Assembly: GCF_016889705.1 (NCBI RefSeq)
Contig: NZ_CP069526.1
Span: forward strand, 2,604,001 to 2,668,000
Source of the DNA: Amycolatopsis sp. FDAARGOS 1241
GTDB lineage: Bacteria > Actinomycetota > Actinomycetes > Mycobacteriales > Pseudonocardiaceae
Reading direction: 5' to 3'
Length of the DNA: 64,000 bases
Each line of letters starts with the position of its first letter. Within the stretch, counting starts at the first letter, position 1. A program made the position numbers and the translations under genes. Positions 59,189 through 64,000 of the stretch are shown piece by piece. The notes under the pieces are model-generated. The model searched no databases and had not been told where the DNA came from. It saw only the letters and a program-made list of their open reading frames with translations.

Positions 59189-60106
59189 TCAGGTCGGCTG
59201 CCCCGGCATCGCGAGCGCCGTCGGCTTTTCACCGGCCTCCTGGCGCCACGGCGTGCCCCGCCGTGCCGCGGCGATGAGGGCCTGCAGGGCCATCCGGCGC
59301 AGCGGCTCGTCGTCCGTGTGGGTCACCAAGCCGAGCCACGCCGCCGAGCAGTCCTGCTCGGCGCTCGCCACCAGCGCCGAGGCCGACGCGGTGTCCGTGA
59401 CCGGCTTCGGTGGCACGTACGCCGCCTCGGGGGCGACCGGTGTGCCGCCCGCGGCCTCGACCACCTGGGTGAGCACGTCCCGCCGCGCGGTGTGCTCGGC
59501 GCGCCCCGCCTTGAGCGCGTCGCCGTACTCGCCCGGCAGGAACGCTGTGACCGTGCCGTACACCCACAGCGCGGCGTGCTCGGCCGCCAGCGCTTTCTGC
59601 AGGGAGTCGACGGCGTCGGCCGCGCCGGTCCCCGCCGGGGCGGCGACGTGCTGGGCGTCGTCGCCGGGCCCGATGCTCGGCGCGAGCCGCTGCAGGCTCG
59701 CGCAGCCCGCCGCGACGGCCGCCGCCAGCCCCGCGCGGTAGGCCGGCAGCGTCGGCACGAGGTCTTCGGCCTGCTTGCGGGCTGTGGCCAGGCGCTCCTT
59801 GAAGCCGGCGAGGTTCGAGGCCGGCGCCGCGGGCGCGGTGGAGGTCTTCGGCCGGTTCAGCCGGTCCACCTCTGTTTTCAGGGCGGCGGCCTGCGCGGCG
59901 CGCGCGTCGGCGACCTGCGCGGCGACCGGGTCGCCGAGGGCGCGGGCCGCGGCGGCGTCCGCGTCGGCGGCGGACAGCAGCGGCGCCAGCGGATCGGGGC
60001 TTTCGTCGTAACCCCCGGAGCAGGCGGCGAGGGGGAGGGCCACTGCGGACACGGCACCCAGGCGCAGGACGGCGCGCCGGGACAGGTCGAACGGTCTTGC
60101 GGTCAC
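59189..60106 (-). CDS. Ferritin-like DUF4439 lipoprotein
   Basis: The 305-residue protein has a twin-Arg signal with lipobox ([20 protein letters not shown] then ACSGG), a helical Ala-rich middle and a C-terminal ferritin-like four-helix domain ([60 protein letters not shown]). Glu/His pairs (AAEHAA, AEHTAR) fit a metal site. The DUF4439 gene lies just before rimP in many actinobacteria, and the orientation here is divergent from it. Function unknown. GTG at 60106 gives the signal directly; a longer start is possible. Confidence 0.82.
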   Translation of the reverse strand: MTARPFDLSRRAVLRLGAVSAVALPLAACSGGYDESPDPLAPLLSAADADAAAARALGDPVAAQVADARAAQAAALKTEVDRLNRPKTSTAPAAPASNLAGFKERLATARKQAEDLVPTLPAYRAGLAAAVAAGCASLQRLAPSIGPGDDAQHVAAPAGTGAADAVDSLQKALAAEHAALWVYGTVTAFLPGEYGDALKAGRAEHTARRDVLTQVVEAAGGTPVAPEAAYVPPKPVTDTASASALVASAEQDCSAAWLGLVTHTDDEPLRRMALQALIAAARRGTPWRQEAGEKPTALAMPGQPT

Positions 60107-60240
60107 GTCGGCCCATCCTGCCAGGCCCGCCCGCGGCACCGCCGCTCGCGCGTCCTCGTGGGGGCGCAGGATAAGCTGGTCCACCACCGACCACAGTCGT
60201 GACCAGCCCGCGTCACCTCGGCCGAACAGGAGTGCTCCAC

Positions 60241-60789
60241 GTGCCCAACGAACTCGCCAGCCGGCTTCAGCCGATAGTGGCCGAAGCCGTCTCCGCCGCG
60301 GGTTTCGACCTCGACTCCTTCGAGGTGCAGCAGGCCGGCCGTCGGCAGCTGGTCAAGGTCGTCGTCGACTCGGACGACGGAGTCGGGCTGGACGAAGTCG
60401 CCGAGATCAGCCGCAAGGTGTCGGCCGCGCTCGACGACAACGAGCACGTGCTGGCGAGCGCGTACACGCTCGAGGTCACCTCACCGGGCCTCGACCGGCC
60501 GCTCGCGCAGCCCCGGCACTGGCGGCGCGCGAAGTTCCGGCTGGTCCGCATCACCCCCAAGGAAGGTGCGGAGTACGTCGCCCGGGTGGGCCACGCGGGC
60601 GAGGAGCGCGTGACCGTGCTCGCGGGGGGCAAGCTGAAGGACGTGCACTACCAGGCGGTGGCCAAGGCCGTGGTGGAGATCGAGTTCAAGCAGCCGCCCG
60701 CCGACGAGCTCAGACTGCTGGAAGAGGACGCGTCCGGCAAGAGCGGCACCCAGGCCGGCCAGACCGAAGCGGAGGAGGAGTCGAAGTGA
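60241..60789 (+). CDS. rimP: Ribosome maturation factor RimP
   Basis: The 182-residue protein assists 30S subunit maturation. It shows the RimP pattern [67 protein letters not shown] and a C-terminal SH3-like domain, then an acidic tail. GTG at 60241 follows AGGAGTGCTCCAC. Its stop overlaps the nusA GTG (GTGA), as usual in this operon. Confidence 0.95.
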   Translation: MPNELASRLQPIVAEAVSAAGFDLDSFEVQQAGRRQLVKVVVDSDDGVGLDEVAEISRKVSAALDDNEHVLASAYTLEVTSPGLDRPLAQPRHWRRAKFRLVRITPKEGAEYVARVGHAGEERVTVLAGGKLKDVHYQAVAKAVVEIEFKQPPADELRLLEEDASGKSGTQAGQTEAEEESK

Positions 60790-61832
60790 ACGTGGACATC
60801 GCCGCGCTGCGCGCGATCGAACGGGACAAGGACATCCCCTTCGACACGGTGATCGAGGCCATCGAGACGGCCCTGCTCACCGCCTACAAGCACACCGAGG
60901 GGCACCAGCCCCACGCCCGCATCGACATCGACCGCAAGACCGGCCTGGTCCGCGTCCTGGCGCACACCCTCACCCCCGAGGGCGAGGTCGACGAGGAGTG
61001 GGACGACACGCCCGAGGGCTTCGGCCGGATCGCGGCCACGACCGCCCGTCAGGTCATCCTGCAGCGGTTGCGCGACGCCGAGCACGAGAAGACCTTCGGC
61101 GAGTTCTCCGCCAAGGAGGGCGAGATCGTGGCCGGCGTGGTGCAGCGCGACGCGCGCGCCAACGCCCGCGGCATGGTCGTGGTCCAGGTGGGCGACACGG
61201 AGGGCGTGCTGCCGGTCGGCGAGCAGGTGGCGGGGGAGTCCTACGAGCACGGCACCCGCATCAAGGCGTTCGTCGTCGGCGTGTCGCGCAGCAACCGCGG
61301 CCCGCAGATCATGCTGTCGCGCACGCACCCGAACCTCGTGCGCAAGCTCTTCGCGCTCGAGGTGCCGGAGATCGCCGACGGCACGGTCGAGATCGCCGCG
61401 ATCGCGCGCGAAGCGGGGCACCGCACCAAGATCGCGGTCCGCTCCACCGTCCCCGGCGTGAACGCCAAGGGCGCGTGCATCGGCCCCATGGGCGCGCGCG
61501 TGCGCAACGTGATGAGCGAGCTGGCCGGCGAGAAGATCGACATCATCGACTACTCAGAGGATCCGGCCCGCTTCGTCGGGAATGCATTGTCGCCGGCGAA
61601 GGTTGTTTCGGTACGTGTCGTGGACGAGCGGGCGAAGACAGCCCGCGTCGTCGTGCCCGACTTCCAGCTGTCCCTCGCCATCGGCAAGGAGGGGCAGAAC
61701 GCCCGTCTCGCGGCCCGGCTCACGGGCTGGCGGATCGACATCCGCAGCGACGCCGCGCCCGCCGAACCGGAGGGTGATCAAGACCACGCCGGCCAGGCGC
61801 GGCCCGCCGCGACAACCGGTTCGGCTGAGTGA
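60786..61832 (+). CDS. nusA: Transcription termination/antitermination factor NusA
   Basis: The 348-residue protein has the actinobacterial NusA layout: RNA polymerase-binding N-domain ([20 protein letters not shown]), S1 domain ([40 protein letters not shown]), KH1 ([60 protein letters not shown]) and KH2 ([20 protein letters not shown]). No C-terminal acidic repeats, normal for the phylum. Coupled to ylxR by a GTGA overlap. Confidence 0.97.
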   Translation: MNVDIAALRAIERDKDIPFDTVIEAIETALLTAYKHTEGHQPHARIDIDRKTGLVRVLAHTLTPEGEVDEEWDDTPEGFGRIAATTARQVILQRLRDAEHEKTFGEFSAKEGEIVAGVVQRDARANARGMVVVQVGDTEGVLPVGEQVAGESYEHGTRIKAFVVGVSRSNRGPQIMLSRTHPNLVRKLFALEVPEIADGTVEIAAIAREAGHRTKIAVRSTVPGVNAKGACIGPMGARVRNVMSELAGEKIDIIDYSEDPARFVGNALSPAKVVSVRVVDERAKTARVVVPDFQLSLAIGKEGQNARLAARLTGWRIDIRSDAAPAEPEGDQDHAGQARPAATTGSAE

Positions 61833-62197
61833 AGGTCGAAGCGCTAGACTCATCATTGGTTCAGGGCCCCGAGCGGGCGAGTGGCGACACGACCGACCCC
61901 CAGCGTCATCGGCAGTTCCCGGTGCGCACGTGTGTCGGTTGCCGGCAGCGGGCCCTGATCGGTGAACTGCTGCGAGTGGTCGTGGTGGACGGGCGGCTGG
62001 TCGTCGACGAACGTCGGCGGCTGCCGGGTCGGGGAGCGTGGCTGCACCCCGCACCGGGCTGTCTGGCCAAGGCCGAGCGGAAGCGGGCGTTCCCCCGGGC
62101 TCTTCGAGCCCAGGGCGCGCTCGACGCCGCCGGGCTCCGCGAGCACCCGGCGTTCGCCACGGAGATCGGTTCCGGGAACCACCCGGAACCGCAGTGA
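61829..62197 (+). CDS. ylxR: YlxR-family (DUF448) RNA-binding protein
   Basis: The 122-residue protein has the YlxR core [20 protein letters not shown] and [20 protein letters not shown], with the GRGAWLHP loop expected to bind RNA. YlxR sits between nusA and infB in most Gram-positive genomes; roles in transcription control and RNase P modulation have been reported. The GTG at 61829 overlaps the nusA stop; the region homologous to most family members starts near residue 30. Confidence 0.93.
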   Translation: MKVEALDSSLVQGPERASGDTTDPQRHRQFPVRTCVGCRQRALIGELLRVVVVDGRLVVDERRRLPGRGAWLHPAPGCLAKAERKRAFPRALRAQGALDAAGLREHPAFATEIGSGNHPEPQ

Positions 62198-62318
62198 AAC
62201 AAGGAAGCAGGTCGACCCGTCATGAGTCAGCCGTGAAGCTGAAGCCATGAACGCGCGACGATAAGGACGAGGTCAGCGGGTCTCTTCACCGCCTGGCCTC
62301 CCCTAGATGAGGAGAGCT

Positions 62319-64000
62319 GTGCCAGGCAAGGCCCGCGTACACGAGCTCGCGAAGGAGCTCGGCATCACCAGCAAGGAAGTTCTCGCCAAGCTGAAGGAGC
62401 AGGGCGAGTTCGTGAAGTCCGCGTCATCCACCGTCGAGGCGCCCGTCGCCCGCCGCCTGCGTGACGCGTACCCCGCCAAGGGCGGGAAGAAGTCCGGCCC
62501 GACCCCCGGCCCGCGGCCCACGCCGCCCGCCGGCAACTCGAACGCTGCCCCGAGCGCCCCGCAGGCCCCCAAGCCCGCGTCGGCCGCCCCGCAGCACAAC
62601 CAGCAGCAGGCCCCGGCCGCCAGGCCCGCGCCTGCCGCTGCGCAGTCCAACGGACCGCGTCCGGCGACCCCGGGTGCCCGTCCCGGCCCGCGTCCCGGCC
62701 CCCGGCCGGCGCCGCAGCAGCCGCAGCAGCAGGTTCCGGCGGCCAAGGCCGAGCCCGCGGCACCGAAGCCCGCTCCGAAGCAGGACGCCGCGTCGTCCGG
62801 CTCCGGTTCGGTCGTGCCGCCGAAGCCGCAGGGCCCCAAGCCCGGCGGTCCCAAGCCCGGCCCGCGCACGCCGCGTGTCGGCAACAACCCCTTCGGCGTC
62901 GGCTCCGGCGCTCCGACCCCGCGTCCGCCGGCCCCGCGCCCCGGCCCGGGTCAGGGCGGCGACAACCGGCCGCCGCGTCCCGGCGGTGCCGGTGGCGGCG
63001 GTGACCGGCCCGCGCCGCGGCCCGGTGGTGGCGCCGGTGGCAACCGGCCCAGCCCGGGCAACATGCCCCCGCGCCCGAACCCCGGCATGATGCCGGGCCG
63101 CACCCCGCGTCCGGCCGGTCCGGGCGGCGGTGCCCGTGGCGGCCCCGGTGGCGGCGGTCGTCCCGGTGGTGGCGGCGGTGGCCGTCCCGGTGGGGGCGGC
63201 GGCGGCTTCCGCGGTGGCGGCGGCGGTGGCGGTGGCTTCCGTGGCGGCCCCGGTGGCGGCGGCGGTGGCGGCGGCTTCCGGCCCGGTGGCGGTGCCCCGG
63301 CCGGCGGTGGCGGCGGCTTCCGCGGTGGCGGCGGTGGTCGTGGCGGCCCCGGTGGCCGTGGCGGTACCGCGGGTGCCTTCGGGCGTCCGGGTGGTCCCTC
63401 GCGCAAGGGCCGCAAGTCGAAGCGGCAGAAGCGCCAGGAGTACATGGACAACATGCAGGCGCCCAGCGTCGGTGGCGTCCGCCTGCCCAAGGGCAGTGGC
63501 GAGACGATCCGGCTGCCGCGCGGTGCCTCGCTGACCGACTTCGCCGAGAAGATCGACGCCAACCCGGCTTCGCTGGTGCAGGTGCTCTTCCACCTCGGCG
63601 AGATGGTCACGGCGACGCAGTCCGTGTCCGACGACATCCTCGAGCTGCTCGGCGGCGAGATGAACTACAACGTTCAGGTCGTCTCGCCCGAGGAGGAGGA
63701 CCGCGAGCTGCTGGAGACCTTCGACATCACCTACGGCGAAGACGCCGGTGACGAGGAGGACCTCCAGATCCGGCCGCCGGTCGTGACCGTCATGGGTCAC
63801 GTCGACCACGGTAAGACGCGACTGCTCGACACGATCCGCAAGACCAAGGTCCGCGAGAGCGAGGCCGGTGGCATCACCCAGCACATCGGTGCCTACCAGG
63901 TCGAGACGGAGCTCGAGGGCAACCCGCGCCTGATCACCTTCATCGACACCCCGGGTCACGAGGCGTTCACCGCCATGCGTGCCCGTGGTGCGAACTCGAC
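62319..64000 (+). CDS. infB: Translation initiation factor IF-2, 3' end beyond the window
   Basis: The first 560 residues are present. GTG 62319 follows GATGAGGAGAGCT. Residues 1-50 form the IF2N domain ([20 protein letters not shown]); about 50-370 are a long Pro/Ala- then Gly/Arg-rich linker ([19 protein letters not shown] type) typical of actinobacteria; a second IF2N domain follows near 390-450 ([20 protein letters not shown]), then the GTPase start with G1 GHVDHGKT, G2 region [12 protein letters not shown] and G3 DTPGHEAF. The 121 bp between ylxR and infB hold no gene. The product places initiator tRNA on the ribosome. Confidence 0.97.
   Translation, partial: MPGKARVHELAKELGITSKEVLAKLKEQGEFVKSASSTVEAPVARRLRDAYPAKGGKKSGPTPGPRPTPPAGNSNAAPSAPQAPKPASAAPQHNQQQAPAARPAPAAAQSNGPRPATPGARPGPRPGPRPAPQQPQQQVPAAKAEPAAPKPAPKQDAASSGSGSVVPPKPQGPKPGGPKPGPRTPRVGNNPFGVGSGAPTPRPPAPRPGPGQGGDNRPPRPGGAGGGGDRPAPRPGGGAGGNRPSPGNMPPRPNPGMMPGRTPRPAGPGGGARGGPGGGGRPGGGGGGRPGGGGGGFRGGGGGGGGFRGGPGGGGGGGGFRPGGGAPAGGGGGFRGGGGGRGGPGGRGGTAGAFGRPGGPSRKGRKSKRQKRQEYMDNMQAPSVGGVRLPKGSGETIRLPRGASLTDFAEKIDANPASLVQVLFHLGEMVTATQSVSDDILELLGGEMNYNVQVVSPEEEDRELLETFDITYGEDAGDEEDLQIRPPVVTVMGHVDHGKTRLLDTIRKTKVRESEAGGITQHIGAYQVETELEGNPRLITFIDTPGHEAFTAMRARGANS

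Noticed and set aside
62424..63959. Minus-strand frames rich in Thr/Ala/Gly or Pro opposite infB
   Set aside because: They mirror the low-complexity Gly/Pro linker of IF-2, which is the real gene by its GTPase motifs and context.
1..64000. tRNA or rRNA genes
   Set aside because: I found no cloverleaf with a GTTCGAATC-type T-loop in a credible context and no rRNA-like stretch; a dedicated scan would be decisive.
1..64000. Insertion sequences or an integrated element explaining the gene decay
   Set aside because: No transposase, integrase or flanking tRNA attachment site is visible; the truncations look like plain deletions.

Overview
The window is very GC-rich and reads as chromosomal DNA of a filamentous actinobacterium, most likely a member of the Pseudonocardiaceae (Amycolatopsis-like). 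The basis is the frequent GTG starts and 4-bp ATGA/GTGA stop-start overlaps, a WhiB regulator beside a ShbA/SigD-type sigma factor, probable F420/FMN luciferase-like oxidoreductases, and the right-hand block ferritin-like DUF4439 protein - rimP - nusA - ylxR - infB, which is the usual actinobacterial order. Genus is inferred from gene content only.

Layout. 1-5.5 kb: decayed LysR gene, intact nitrile-pathway-type amidase, then relics of an acyl-CoA dehydrogenase, a CoA-transferase and a pyruvate oxidase joined tail to tail by a deletion, a flavodoxin-fold reductase and an orphan ScoMcrA head domain. 5.7-9.5 kb: orphan osmoprotectant-binding lipoprotein, FMN monooxygenase, and about 1.2 kb of degenerate ~150-bp tandem repeats. 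9.5-18.6 kb: a catabolic locus with a minus-strand operon (LLM oxidoreductase, CoxG-like, and FAD, 2Fe-2S and molybdopterin subunits of a xanthine-dehydrogenase-type hydroxylase, then a GntR/FCD regulator) facing a sulfonate/taurine-type ABC importer, with matching inverted repeats at both promoters. 18.7-26.3 kb: an acyl-CoA dehydrogenase relic, a 1916-residue WXG100/RHS polymorphic toxin ending in an HExxH domain, and a Tat-exported TagC-like beta-propeller protein. 26.3-36.5 kb: a broken reductase, a bile-acid-symporter-family gene with a divergent LysR, sigma factors with whiB, an efflux operon under TetR with a long palindromic operator, a DprE2-like reductase and an LCP protein. 36.5-41.7 kb: another broken acyl-CoA dehydrogenase, fragments, a TetR/SnoaL pair, an OmpR-type two-component system and two small exported proteins. 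41.8-48 kb: a tightly coupled six-gene operon (AsnC - deacetylase - MHS transporter - SDR - ketopantoate-reductase-like - M20 peptidase). 48-58.4 kb: three regulator/operator pairs, a NarL/sensor pair whose kinase has a nonsense codon, a GT39 transferase coupled to a GPP34 protein, two ruined PH-domain genes, a PEP-mutase-like enzyme, an HAD phosphatase and an aminotransferase relic. 58.4-64 kb: conserved core genes.

Two themes stand out. Gene decay is unusually dense: about a dozen broken or truncated genes lie between 1 and 58.4 kb, while the translation/transcription block is intact. Regulator-operator pairs are also unusually readable: six intergenic regions beside TetR, HxlR, GntR or LysR genes carry good palindromes. 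The strongest candidates for something new are the repeat array at 8.2-9.4 kb, the RHS toxin without a visible immunity gene, the hydroxylase/importer locus with paired operators, the six-gene operon, and the GT39-GPP34 pair. All reading was by eye; no database search was run.
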